From assembly GCA_017451485.1 (NCBI GenBank), contig JAFTOG010000008.1:1-64000 (forward strand): a stretch of DNA of 64,000 bases, in the 5' to 3' direction. Origin of the DNA: Clostridia bacterium. GTDB lineage: Bacteria; Bacillota; Clostridia; Oscillospirales; CAG-272. Positions 40,143 to 49,008 of this stretch are shown one piece after another. A program made the translations under genes and the position numbers. How positions within the stretch are numbered: the stretch's first letter is position 1; every line of letters starts with the position of its first letter. The notes under the pieces are model-generated. The model saw nothing but the letters and a program-made list of their open reading frames with translations. It was not told where the DNA came from and did not search any database.

Positions 40143-41528
40143 ATGATTATTGTTGACAAAAAGGCAAGCAATGTAAAAATTGCCTATATTGGCGGTGGCT
40201 CCCGTGGATGGGCTTGGGGGCTTATGAGTGATCTTGCGTCCTGCGAGGATATGAGTGGAGATGTTTTTCTTTACGATATAGATCACGATGCATCAAGGGC
40301 TAATGAAAAAATCGGTAATATGTATAACAGCTTAGAGGGTGCAAAATCCAAATGGTCCTACTATGCCGTAGAAACCCCCAAGGAGGCACTTGAGGGTGCT
40401 GATTTTGTAGTTATATCCATACTCCCCGGCACATTTGACGAGATGGAGTCCGATGTACACACTCCCGAAAAATACGGAATATATCAGCCTGTCGGCGACT
40501 CCACAGGCCCCGGCGGTATTGTAAGAGCCATGCGTACTGTCCCTATGTTTGAGGAGATTGCAAATTACATTAAGGAATATGCTCCCGACGCATGGGTAAT
40601 CAACTATACAAATCCTATGACCCTATGTGTAAAGACTCTTTACCGTGTGTTCCCCGAAATCAAGGCATTCGGCTGCTGTCATGAGGTTTTCGGCACACAG
40701 GGAGTTCTTATGCGTGTGGTTGAGGAATGCTTTGGAGAAAAGGCTACCCGTGACGAAATTAAGGTTAACCCTGTGGCTGTAAATCACTTTACATGGCTCA
40801 CCAGTGCTTCCTATCACGGTATAGATTTGTTCCCCTACTACAAGGAGTTTTGCGAAAAATACGAGGACGGCTTGCCTGTCAATATTGACAACAACTGGAT
40901 GAACAACCACTTTTCAAGTCAGAATAAGCTGAAAATGGAGCTTTTCCGTAAATACGGCTATATCGCTGCCGCAGGTGACCGCCACCTTGCAGAATTCTGC
41001 CCCGGCAAATGGTATCTTGAAAATCCCGATCGTATTCACGAAATGAAATTCGCCTTGACTCCCGTCAGCTGGAGAAAGAAGGACCTTGAAGACAGACTTG
41101 AGAAGAGCCGTAAGCTCCTTTCAGGTGAGCTTACGCCTAAAATCAATAATACAGGCGAGGAAGGAACCACTCAGATGCGTGCCCTTCTCGGTCTTTGCGA
41201 CCTTGTTACTAATGTAAACTTACCCAATGTAGGTCAGATTCCCAATCTTCCCATTGGTGCCGTTGTGGAAACTAACGCTATTTTCCGTTCCGACGAGGTT
41301 ACTCCCGTTATGGCAGGACCTATTCCCAACGAGATATATCCACTTGTTTCCCGTATCTGCACCGAGCAGGAGGCAGTATCCGACGCTATTGCCAACCGTG
41401 ACCTTGATGCAATCTTCCAGGCATTTGCATCCGATCCCCTTGTTACCTGCGATATAAAGAGTGCCAAAAAAATGTTTGACGAAATGGTGGAAAATACTAA
41501 AGCTTATCTCAAGGACTACAAGCTTTAA
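40143..41528 (+). CDS. GH4 family glycosidase, probable alpha-galacturonidase
   Basis: This 461-aa enzyme is of the NAD+- and Mn2+-dependent GH4 family. It has the nucleotide-binding GGGSRGWAWG at residues 17-26, the NYTNPMTL block, and the metal-binding motif CHEVFG (Cys179-His180). From memory, CHEV-type motifs mark alpha-galacturonidases (LplD-like), and the divergent uronate operon supports this. Other GH4 substrates (alpha-glucosides, alpha-galactosides) remain possible. Its start has AGGAG. Confidence 0.8.
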   Translation: MIIVDKKASNVKIAYIGGGSRGWAWGLMSDLASCEDMSGDVFLYDIDHDASRANEKIGNMYNSLEGAKSKWSYYAVETPKEALEGADFVVISILPGTFDEMESDVHTPEKYGIYQPVGDSTGPGGIVRAMRTVPMFEEIANYIKEYAPDAWVINYTNPMTLCVKTLYRVFPEIKAFGCCHEVFGTQGVLMRVVEECFGEKATRDEIKVNPVAVNHFTWLTSASYHGIDLFPYYKEFCEKYEDGLPVNIDNNWMNNHFSSQNKLKMELFRKYGYIAAAGDRHLAEFCPGKWYLENPDRIHEMKFALTPVSWRKKDLEDRLEKSRKLLSGELTPKINNTGEEGTTQMRALLGLCDLVTNVNLPNVGQIPNLPIGAVVETNAIFRSDEVTPVMAGPIPNEIYPLVSRICTEQEAVSDAIANRDLDAIFQAFASDPLVTCDIKSAKKMFDEMVENTKAYLKDYKL

Positions 41529-41552
41529 TACGGACGGATAAAGGAGAATACT

Positions 41553-42665
41553 ATGTCTAAATATCTTGATATTCCCTTTCCCAAGGTGGAAAACCCCTTT
41601 GACGGGCATATACACATACACAAATGGCGTGAAGAAGAAACAGGCAGGCTCTACATCCACGGTCTTGAGGAATACAGACAGGTGTGTGGACTGAAATACA
41701 TAGCCTTAGCCTCTCTGCCCTCAGGTAATCCTATCCCCGCACCCAGAGATGTCAGCAACAATATCATGTGTGCCTTCTATAAGCTGGCAAACGAAAATAC
41801 CTTTGCCTACGGTGGATTTATCTATCCCTCCTATCCTGCAAATGAGGAAGAAATGAGGGATATGTCCCTTACTGCTCAGCTTAATGAGCTTAAGGAAATA
41901 GGCTTTGACGGTATTAAAATGCTGGAGGGTAAGCCCAATCTTTACGCAAAGGTTGGAAAGCCTCTTGACAGCGATTTCTTCGACTCTGCCCTTACTAAAT
42001 TGGAGGAGGAGGGCACATATGTTCTTATGCACGCCCTTGATCCTGCCTTCTTCTGGACAGATGCAAACGAGGATAATGTCAAAAAGGGCTGGTACTACGG
42101 GGACGAAAGCAAATACCCCTCAAATAAGGAGCTTTACCGTCAGGTAGACGCTTTACTTGAAAAGCACCCTAAGTTAAATCTTTGCCTTGCACACTTCTTT
42201 TTCTGCTCCGAAACCCCCGAAAGGCTTGAAGAGATGTTTGCAAAATACCCCAACCTGTGTATAGATATCACTCCCGGTGGAGAAATGTATCACGGCTTTG
42301 ATAAGCGTCGGGAGTACTACAAGGACTTTTTTGTAAAGTACGCCGACAGAATTATTTTCGGCACGGATATGGATTTCACTCCCCATCTTGAGGCAGGAAT
42401 ATGGCTCTGCGACAGGGTCTACAGATATCTCGCCACAGATGAGACAATTTCCTCCTTCAGTGACCGTATGTTAAAGGGGCTTTGCCTCCCCAAGGACACC
42501 CTCCAAAAGATATTCTCATCCAACCTTACAGAAAAGCTTGGTACTACTCCCAAGCCCATAAATAAGGATGCCCTTCGTCGTTATATTGCTAAATACCGAC
42601 ACTTAATCGCCGATAAGGAGCTTGATAAATATATCGACGAGCTCTCAGAGGAGTATCTCAAATAA
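41553..42665 (+). CDS. Amidohydrolase family protein
   Basis: This 370-aa protein fits the amidohydrolase-2 (metal-dependent TIM-barrel) group: DGHIHIHK near residue 19, HALDP near 158, LAHFFF near 212 and the final metal aspartate in IIFGTDMDF near 283. The substrate is unknown; its place 24 bases behind the GH4 gene hints at a uronate-derived lactone or similar compound. A strong terminator follows. Confidence 0.75.
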   Translation: MSKYLDIPFPKVENPFDGHIHIHKWREEETGRLYIHGLEEYRQVCGLKYIALASLPSGNPIPAPRDVSNNIMCAFYKLANENTFAYGGFIYPSYPANEEEMRDMSLTAQLNELKEIGFDGIKMLEGKPNLYAKVGKPLDSDFFDSALTKLEEEGTYVLMHALDPAFFWTDANEDNVKKGWYYGDESKYPSNKELYRQVDALLEKHPKLNLCLAHFFFCSETPERLEEMFAKYPNLCIDITPGGEMYHGFDKRREYYKDFFVKYADRIIFGTDMDFTPHLEAGIWLCDRVYRYLATDETISSFSDRMLKGLCLPKDTLQKIFSSNLTEKLGTTPKPINKDALRRYIAKYRHLIADKELDKYIDELSEEYLK

Positions 42666-42668
42666 CTA

Positions 42669-42700
42669 AAGAACGCAAGCCCACAGGCTTGCGTTCTTTT
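42669..42700 (+). terminator. Terminator after the amidohydrolase gene
   Basis: AAGAACGCAAGCC/GGCTTGCGTTCTT stem with a four-base loop and T run. Confidence 0.93.
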
Positions 42701-42731
42701 GCTGTGTATAACCAAATAGTTGATTAAAATA

Positions 42732-42774
42732 ATCCAAATAATATATTGGATAGGCTCTTACGATATGATATAAT
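42732..42774 (+). promoter_or_regulatory. Promoter with operator-like dyad for the HTH-PyrE gene
   Basis: TTGGAT (42746-42751) and TATAAT (42769-42774) have a 17-base spacer. The -35 box is also the right arm of a dyad ATCCAA-8-TTGGAT (42732-42751), a sensible autoregulatory site for the HTH protein encoded next. Confidence 0.55.
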
Positions 42775-42803
42775 TAGTATATAATGAAAAGGGGGGAATT
42801 TAT

Positions 42804-43631
42804 ATGTTAATAGGAGAAAAGATACGCCTCTTAAGAAAAAATAAGGGAATTACACAGGCTCAACTGGCAGAGGCGTTATCTGTGTCTGCACAATCCGTAA
42901 GCAAATGGGAAAATCATTTGTCCACTCCGGATATTACTGCTTTGCCTCAAATAGCAAGGTACTTCGGTGTTACAATGGATGAGCTTTTTAATTACCGACT
43001 CGACGCCCTTAACTATAAGGAACGGTTTATCTGCTTCATGGCAAATAATGAAATGCTCCGATTTGGTGATTTCACCTTAAAAAGTGGGAGGAGGTCTCCG
43101 TATTTGATACACAGTGGATATAATCTTACAGGCAGTCAGATGTCAAAGCTTGGGGAGTTTTACGCCCAATGTATTAGAGTTCATAACATAGAGGCGAACT
43201 GTCTTATCGGTATAGAAAATCGAGAAATACCTCTTGTCATAGCCACAAGCATGACTCTATTTAACAGATACGGCATAGATTCCTCGTACTGCGTAGACTA
43301 TAATATTGAAAACAAAGCCTTTACCTCCCATGAAATAACCCTTATAACCGATGCTTTTACCTCCGGAGCCTCTCTGCGATCTGCTCTTGACCGTATAAAA
43401 GACGAAATGGGAAAATTTCCCTCGCACATTGTGGTTTGTGTAGACAGAATGGAAAAATCCGATATATCAAGTCTATCCGCAAAAAGTGAAATTGAAAGGC
43501 TATATGATGTTAAGATACATTCAATTGTAAATGTTGACGATATTATGCGAGCAATTGATAGCGGTGTAATCTCTGCAGGGGAATATTACGATAAAATGAA
43601 GAAATATGTTAAGAAATATAAGGGGCAATAA
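42804..43631 (+). CDS. XRE regulator fused to an orotate phosphoribosyltransferase-like domain
   Basis: This 275-aa protein joins an XRE helix-turn-helix (about residues 5-60; GITQAQLAEALSVSAQSVSKWE) to a PyrE-like type I phosphoribosyltransferase domain (about 72-255). LRFGDFTLKSGRRSPYLIHSG is the PyrE opening, and LITDAFTSGASLRSAL stands where the PRPP loop VxDxxTTGxS should be, but with changes. So it may sense a nucleotide or PRPP rather than catalyse. The dyad over its own promoter fits self-control. Possible targets are the HD-domain and NUDIX genes downstream. Confidence 0.8.
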   Translation: MLIGEKIRLLRKNKGITQAQLAEALSVSAQSVSKWENHLSTPDITALPQIARYFGVTMDELFNYRLDALNYKERFICFMANNEMLRFGDFTLKSGRRSPYLIHSGYNLTGSQMSKLGEFYAQCIRVHNIEANCLIGIENREIPLVIATSMTLFNRYGIDSSYCVDYNIENKAFTSHEITLITDAFTSGASLRSALDRIKDEMGKFPSHIVVCVDRMEKSDISSLSAKSEIERLYDVKIHSIVNVDDIMRAIDSGVISAGEYYDKMKKYVKKYKGQ

Positions 43632-43663
43632 TTAATTCCTCACGGGGAATTTTATATACACAT

Positions 43664-43792
43664 ATGACCGACAGCAAACGGGCAAGCTGCTCTTCTGAGG
43701 AATATTTAGAGGGAGTTAAAAACGCAGCTTTCAAAATGAAAAACGAGATATACTCTGCTCTTAAAAAGAGCTGCCCTTTTATTGCATATTAG
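43664..43792 (+). other. Unlikely 42-codon frame between regulator and HD gene
   Basis: In the 220-base gap after the HTH-PyrE gene there is a weak hairpin (AATTCC/GGAATT, 43633-43650) and a frame of 42 codons beginning MTDSKRASCSSEE. It has no ribosome site and no recognised match. It may be the end of a decayed gene. Confidence 0.15.
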
Positions 43793-43854
43793 ATATCTGT
43801 GTGATATAATGATATTGTGTAAAAGCAATCAAGGATTTTGGGAGGTTGTCCTGT

Positions 43855-44427
43855 ATGACCCAAAGAGCATTTATTGAATTCCTGAATAAGATCGAAAAGC
43901 TGAAATGCAACACCCGTCACTCCTGGACTTCTACAGGAAGACAGGAGTCAGTTGCAGAGCATTCCTGGAGGCTGGCTGTTATGGCTATGCTATGCGAAAA
44001 TGAATATCCAAGCCTTGATATAAATAAAGTAATAAGAATGTGCCTTATCCATGATATTGGCGAAGCTATAACAGGAGATATTCCCGCTTTTCTTAAGACC
44101 CACGGTCATGAAAACGATGAAAAAAAGGCTATAAATACCCTTTTATCCACACTCCCCCAAAAAGAAATGACGGAGCTTACTGCTTTGTTTGAGGAAATGA
44201 ATGACTTATCCTCTGCCGAGGCTAAGCTGTATAAGGCTCTTGACAACATGGAGGCTATAATATCCCATAATGAAGCTCCTATTTCCACCTGGTTGCCAAG
44301 AGAATTTCACGAAAATCTTACATACGGTACTGAAAATTGTGAATTTTCCGAGTGGACAAGAATCCTTCGCAAGGAGCTTAAAAGAGATAGCATTCAAAAG
44401 ATAGAGGAAGAAAAATATGAAGGTTAA
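43855..44427 (+). CDS. HD-domain hydrolase (YfbR/HD_3 type 5'-nucleotidase-like)
   Basis: This 190-aa protein carries the HD metal-site set: SVAEHSWR near residue 32, the HD pair in LIHDIGEAITGD near 67, and a later Asp in ALDNMEAI. YfbR-like members remove phosphate from deoxynucleoside monophosphates. I use the ATG at 43855 (GGGAGG upstream); TTG 43846 sits on top of that site. It overlaps the NUDIX gene by 11 bases, and both may act on nucleotides. Confidence 0.8.
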   Translation: MTQRAFIEFLNKIEKLKCNTRHSWTSTGRQESVAEHSWRLAVMAMLCENEYPSLDINKVIRMCLIHDIGEAITGDIPAFLKTHGHENDEKKAINTLLSTLPQKEMTELTALFEEMNDLSSAEAKLYKALDNMEAIISHNEAPISTWLPREFHENLTYGTENCEFSEWTRILRKELKRDSIQKIEEEKYEG

Positions 44428-44848
44428 ATTTTACAATAGTGTTAATGACGGGCTGCTCAAATTTGCGGTTATAATTTCCAAGCACAACGGCAAGTGGGTA
44501 TTCTGTAAGCATAAGGAAAGAGATACCTACGAGGTCCCCGGAGGACACAGAGAGCCTGGTGAAGCGATTATTGATACTGCCAAAAGAGAGCTTACGGAGG
44601 AAACAGGAGCCATTGATTTTTCCATTGTGCCTGTGTGCGTATATTCCGTAACAGGCAAAAACAGAGTAAATGAAACAGGGGAAGAAACCTACGGTATGCT
44701 CTATTTTGCCGATATCCACTCCTTCTCATCGGCCCTTGACAGCGAAATGGAAGCAGTAAAGCTTTTTGACTCGCTTCCCTCAGAATGGACATATCCACTT
44801 ATTCAACCACTTTTGATAGAGGAATATTTAAGGCGAAAAGGTCAATAA
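44417..44848 (+). CDS. NUDIX hydrolase
   Basis: This 143-aa protein has a full NUDIX box, from GGHREPGEA to the end RELTEETGA (about residues 42-65), with the REXXEE glutamates intact. It would hydrolyse a nucleoside diphosphate derivative; relatives include 8-oxo-dGTP phosphatase types. It is coupled to the HD hydrolase upstream and followed by a terminator. Confidence 0.88.
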   Translation: MKVKFYNSVNDGLLKFAVIISKHNGKWVFCKHKERDTYEVPGGHREPGEAIIDTAKRELTEETGAIDFSIVPVCVYSVTGKNRVNETGEETYGMLYFADIHSFSSALDSEMEAVKLFDSLPSEWTYPLIQPLLIEEYLRRKGQ

Positions 44849-44852
44849 AAGA

Positions 44853-44883
44853 TAGCACTCAAAACGAGTGCTACTTTTTATTT
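44853..44883 (+). terminator. Terminator after the NUDIX gene
   Basis: TAGCACTC/GAGTGCTA with a five-base loop and a T run. Confidence 0.88.
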
Positions 44884-44904
44884 AATCTGTTTTACTGTAA
44901 GCTG

Positions 44905-45010
44905 CTATTTGCCGGAAAGAGGGATATCGTTCTCGTCTGCGGACTCGGTCAGGGTTGGCTCTACAGTCCCATGTTCAGGTTTTGGCATATTTTGATTTTC
45001 TACATTTTTG
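44905..45010 (-). pseudogene. Possible C-terminal remnant of a lost gene
   Basis: The gap 44884-45224 has no convincing gene. On the minus strand one frame reads about 33 residues (VENQNMPKPEHGTVEPTL and onward, rich in P, E and T) to a stop at 44905, without a start. It has the look of the disordered end of a protein. This also marks where the base composition begins to drop toward the AT-rich island. Confidence 0.25.
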
Positions 45011-45224
45011 TAAAGCAAAAGGTATTAAGTCTACACACCGATTTCTCTGTTTTTCTATCGTCTTTTGCTACATAATCAATAGCAGTAATTTCTACTGTTT
45101 CTTCATAAAAAGAAAAAATCTCTTCATATCTAAAACAGAAATTATCATATCGGAAATGTTTCAAAAGTACGAAAAAGAAAAAGTACCGTAAATAGTACAG
45201 TATAAAAAAGATGTAAATTATCTA

Positions 45225-45273
45225 TTGACATTTATCTAAATAAGCAGTATAATTTAAAACGAACATCATGTTC
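45225..45273 (+). promoter_or_regulatory. Promoter and LexA-type operator
   Basis: TTGACA (45225-45230) and TATAAT (45248-45253) have a 17-base spacer. A perfect 13-base palindrome GAACATCATGTTC (45261-45273) follows at the expected start of transcription. It resembles the Firmicute LexA box (GAAC-N4-GTTC) but with one extra central base. Confidence 0.6.
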
Positions 45274-45296
45274 TTCTAATAGAAAGAGGTGATATT

Positions 45297-45947
45297 ATGA
45301 GACCTTTAAACGAAAAGAAAATATCCGAGGTATTGGAATATATAATCTCTGCCTTCAAAGCTTTTGGGGAAGCTCCTACGGTAAGAGATATCGCTAAGGC
45401 TTGTAATATTCCTTCAACAAGCACTGTACACAGTATGATAAAGATACTTGAAAGCAGAGATGAGATAAATATAGATAAGATAGGAAAGAAAAGCTTCATA
45501 TCCGTTCCAAAGAACCTTGTCAAGGGAAATGTTACAAACGCAGCTCTTGTAGGTACTTGCCCTTGCGGAGAACCGATACTTGCGGTTGAGAATATAGAAG
45601 CAACTATTCCTTTGCCGGTAGAGATATTTGGTAACGGCGATTATATCATATTAACTGCTAAAGGCTCAAGTATGATAAAGAGAGGAATATTCGACGGAGA
45701 CTATATGATAGTCGATACCTCGGTACAGGCTCACGTTGGAAACGTAGTAATAGCAAGAGTAAATGATGAAGAAGCTACAGCAAAGGTATTAAGACAGAAA
45801 AACGGTAAATATTATCTTGAAGCTGCAAACGATTCATTAGACATTAACGGAGAAAGGATATACAAGGATATCCACCCAAAAGGCAATTGGGATATAATCG
45901 GAGTTGTCAAGCAGGTAATTCACAGTACAGATAAGGATGTACTCTAA
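45297..45947 (+). CDS. lexA: LexA-like repressor
   Basis: This 216-aa protein has a winged-helix DNA-binding half (about residues 1-70) and an S24 self-cleaving half with Ser125 in GSSM and Lys163 in EATAKV. The cleavage site reads CPCGEPI, so the bond would be Cys90-Gly91 rather than the usual Ala-Gly. It should repress SOS-type genes and itself, as the palindrome in front suggests. Because it sits beside a recombinase, it may instead serve the island. Confidence 0.85.
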   Translation: MRPLNEKKISEVLEYIISAFKAFGEAPTVRDIAKACNIPSTSTVHSMIKILESRDEINIDKIGKKSFISVPKNLVKGNVTNAALVGTCPCGEPILAVENIEATIPLPVEIFGNGDYIILTAKGSSMIKRGIFDGDYMIVDTSVQAHVGNVVIARVNDEEATAKVLRQKNGKYYLEAANDSLDINGERIYKDIHPKGNWDIIGVVKQVIHSTDKDVL

Positions 45948-46121
45948 AGAAAAACTTAACATTTGTTAATTAGAGGAAATGGAATCCCCGTTTCTGTTCC
46001 CTATAATTATATATTATCATCAAAAAGCTATAAAATATAATATATGAACACATTTCCACGCATTCATATATTAAGCTTCTCCATGGTTTTTGATGCTTTA
46101 TGGGACATAGGAGGTGTAATT

Positions 46122-46292
46122 GTGACGATTAGCCAAGTATCAGTACGCTGTCCTTCATGTTTCAGTCCAATGAACGTAAAGGTTCATAATAACGGAAAGT
46201 CAAGTGGCTTATGTAACCATTGCCATTCATTGATAACAGAACAGCGCACAGAGGGAAAAAGGATCATTAAGATCGTAAATCATAAAAAGTAA
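46122..46292 (+). CDS. Small zinc-ribbon protein (56 aa)
   Basis: GTG at 46122 with GGAGG seven bases upstream gives MTISQVSVRCPSCFSPMNVK. Two CxxC knuckles (CPSC and CNHC, 19 residues apart) form a zinc ribbon; the tail is basic. A longer frame starting at 46044 lacks a ribosome site. The function is unknown; nucleic-acid binding is likely from the fold. Confidence 0.6.
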   Translation: MTISQVSVRCPSCFSPMNVKVHNNGKSSGLCNHCHSLITEQRTEGKRIIKIVNHKK

Positions 46293-46383
46293 ATATATAC
46301 GTTTATTAAGCAAAGTCAGGTAGTGCATTTATGACACGTAATCCCTGCTCACTGCTTCTTAAATAAGGTTCGTGTAAAGGTAT

Positions 46384-46438
46384 GACCTCTACGAATAGAA
46401 ATCCAAATCAGGATTTTTGTTTGTAGAGGTCTTTTTTT
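46384..46438 (+). terminator. Long terminator/attenuator in front of the recombinase
   Basis: The outer stem GACCTCTAC/GTAGAGGTC encloses an inner AAATCC/GGATTT hairpin and ends in a run of seven Ts. It stands 57 bases before the recombinase, so it either ends the zinc-ribbon transcript or works as an attenuator; an ACACG/CGTGT dyad just upstream (about 46334-46377) adds structure. Confidence 0.7.
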
Positions 46439-46449
46439 GTTCAAATTAA

Positions 46450-47109
<660 letters not shown>

Positions 47110-47116
47110 GATTACT

Positions 47117-47252
47117 GTCAAAAGGTACACCTTATGACAGTATCAAAAAATGCTTAAAACCCCTTTGTTTTTAGCATATTATACCATTTTACATAGTATA
47201 AGTCAATCGAAAAATCAACAAACGGACATTTGTCAATAAGTGTACCTTTTGC
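47117..47252. repeat. Inverted repeat pair behind the recombinase
   Basis: GTCAAAAGGTACACCTTATGAC (47117-47138) and GTCAATAAGTGTACCTTTTGC (47232-47252) are near-perfect reverse complements over about 20 bases. The left copy is itself partly palindromic. This could be a binding or crossover site for the recombinase or an operator for the next gene. Confidence 0.5.
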
Positions 47253-47284
47253 TAAAATATTGAAATTATATGGAGGAAATATGT

Positions 47285-47578
47285 ATGAGAAAAAGAAGAA
47301 CATACGAGGAAGAAGCACAGAGAAGACGTCTTGCGTGGAAGGTATTTAAATGGATAAGAAAAAATGATCCTGACCTATCCGTTAAGATACATCAGGATCT
47401 TTATGTGGTTGTTAAAGATATTTTGGTTAAATATCATCTGGATATGGCTACCGATGAGAAGGTGACCTATGAGGAAACCCTTTCCGCTTTGTATATGTTA
47501 GCTGATGTTGAAAATGATAAAAGGTCGGATGATTTTAATCTAACCAATGATATTATATCAATTTTCTTAAAAAAATAA
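47285..47578 (+). CDS. Hypothetical protein (97 aa)
   Basis: I chose ATG 47285 (MRKRRTYEEEAQRRRL) with GGAGG eight bases upstream. The protein is helical and charged, with a very basic N-terminus and a more acidic C-terminal half. I do not recognise it. It lies between the recombinase and the converging anti-sigma gene. Confidence 0.6.
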   Translation: MRKRRTYEEEAQRRRLAWKVFKWIRKNDPDLSVKIHQDLYVVVKDILVKYHLDMATDEKVTYEETLSALYMLADVENDKRSDDFNLTNDIISIFLKK

Positions 47579-48271
47579 CTAGTCCTCTACAACTTCCATG
47601 CTTTCTATGATTTTTTCTATTTCAGAAAGTTCAATGGTGTTTGGAAGTTTCATCTTAAATATATATCCATTATTGGACCATACAAAATAGTAACTACAGC
47701 TTTTCTCCATATAGTATACATCACATAACTCCATATTAATTTGTGTATATTCTACGGATTTATTATGTAAAAATGCTTGATAGTTTTCCTCCAATATAGT
47801 TTGTTCCAGTCGAATAAACTCATTATTATTATTTTTCCAAGTTGTAACTGATAATGTCCCATAATTAGTTGTCTTTTGAATATGAAATTCATCAATTTCA
47901 CAAGAGGGCAAATATACTTTTTCAATTGTTTCCGGAGGCTTTGCACCTTCATCTTCTTCTACAAAAATACTTATAAAACTTTCATAAGTATTTACAATAA
48001 ATTTAACAACAGGCTCTCTTATAGAAGATATACTCATTATAAGTGTAAGAGTTATCAATATAGCAGCTAATACACCTACTAATCTTTTAGGGATAAACCT
48101 ATTTGCATTACGGGTGTATTTTTTATGTTTGTTTAGTAACTTCTGTATTTCTATTTTGTATTTTTCAGAAAATACAACTTTTTCGTCCGGGAGGGCATCT
48201 ATGACTGCCATTTCTGCAAGCTCTTCTTCAAGCAAAGCTTCTTTTAAAAGTTTTATTTGATTATTAGTCAT
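47579..48271 (-). CDS. Anti-sigma factor-like membrane protein with DUF4367-like domain
   Basis: This 230-aa protein has a cytoplasmic N-terminal part (about 1-62), one membrane helix (about 63-83; LVGVLAAILITLTLIMSI) and an outer domain whose end (YTQINMELCDVYYM, YYFVWSNNGYIFKMKLP, IEKIIESM) resembles the DUF4367 group. Its start overlaps the end of the ECF sigma gene by 8 bases, as is usual for sigma/anti-sigma pairs. It probably holds the sigma factor inactive. Confidence 0.8.
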   Translation of the reverse strand: MTNNQIKLLKEALLEEELAEMAVIDALPDEKVVFSEKYKIEIQKLLNKHKKYTRNANRFIPKRLVGVLAAILITLTLIMSISSIREPVVKFIVNTYESFISIFVEEDEGAKPPETIEKVYLPSCEIDEFHIQKTTNYGTLSVTTWKNNNNEFIRLEQTILEENYQAFLHNKSVEYTQINMELCDVYYMEKSCSYYFVWSNNGYIFKMKLPNTIELSEIEKIIESMEVVED

Positions 48272-48803
48272 AGTCTTCCTCCTTAAATTTTTCTTTTAAT
48301 ATTTCCACAGCCCTGTTGAAGCGGGCATTTGCAGTAGATTTTGGAATATTAAGAATTTCAGCAATTTCTCTGAAGTTCATATTATCTTGAAAATATAAAG
48401 ACAGAATACTCTTGTATTTTGTATCCATACCCTTTATGTATTTTTTTATTCTCGCAAGCTTGTCTAAATCAATATATTCTTCTAACAAATCATCATTAGA
48501 GGAATTGTCCATATATTCAATATTACTACGGTTTTTAATATTTTTGTTTATCACAAGAATAGATGCATGTTTAGTTAGACGGTAAATATATATCTTAAGT
48601 AAATCTTTAGAAAGAGGTTTTAATTTTTCTATGTAAATAGCAATATTTTTAAATGCAATTTGGGAAGCATCTTCCGCATAATGATGGTCTTTTATGTAGT
48701 ATTTAGCCACTTTGAATACGTAATTTTTGTATTCATAATATATTTTTTCAAATAAGTCCGTATCGTTGGGATCAAAAATTAATGATAAATATAGCTCTAA
48801 CAT
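48264..48803 (-). CDS. ECF-type RNA polymerase sigma factor
   Basis: This 179-aa protein has sigma-70 region 2 (FEKIYYEYKNYVFKVAKYYI, then AEDASQIAF) and region 4 (LSLYFQDNMNFREIAEIL, IPKSTANARFNRAVEIL). It reads away from the peptide locus, but a shared unusual leader motif (48907-48945 and 61648-61684) in front of two exported-protein genes could be its target. It is paired with the anti-sigma gene. Confidence 0.88.
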   Translation of the reverse strand: MLELYLSLIFDPNDTDLFEKIYYEYKNYVFKVAKYYIKDHHYAEDASQIAFKNIAIYIEKLKPLSKDLLKIYIYRLTKHASILVINKNIKNRSNIEYMDNSSNDDLLEEYIDLDKLARIKKYIKGMDTKYKSILSLYFQDNMNFREIAEILNIPKSTANARFNRAVEILKEKFKEEDYD

Positions 48804-48906
48804 CTTATTTTTTCCCTTCTTTTTTCGTCCATATTAGCATATTTTCTTCAATTTGTCAAATTTTTTAAAATTTTTCTAAACTTTTTTCAAATTTTTTTGT
48901 CCAAAA

Positions 48907-48945
48907 CGAAAAAACCGAACTATATATTTATAGAAGGGCAAAATA
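48907..48945 (+). promoter_or_regulatory. Conserved leader motif, copy A
   Basis: The string CGAAAAAACCGAAC, then TATTTATAGAAGGGCAAAATA (in two parts), stands 64 bases before the small secreted protein gene. It aligns with 61648-61684 over nearly its full length. CCGAAC could be an ECF -35 element. No sigma-A boxes are evident here. Confidence 0.5.
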
Positions 48946-49008
48946 AATTATACTTTTACCGACATCTTGTGGCCTTTCTTTACAAGACGGTAGCAGAAAG
49001 AGGGAAAT

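Noticed and set aside
42804-43631. A plain orotate phosphoribosyltransferase enzyme call
   Set aside because: The N-terminal HTH is clear and the PRPP loop is altered, so a regulatory role is more likely than catalysis.
44785-45191. Two short plus-strand frames (96 and 78 codons) behind the NUDIX gene
   Set aside because: They lie past a strong terminator, lack ribosome sites, and have no recognisable content.
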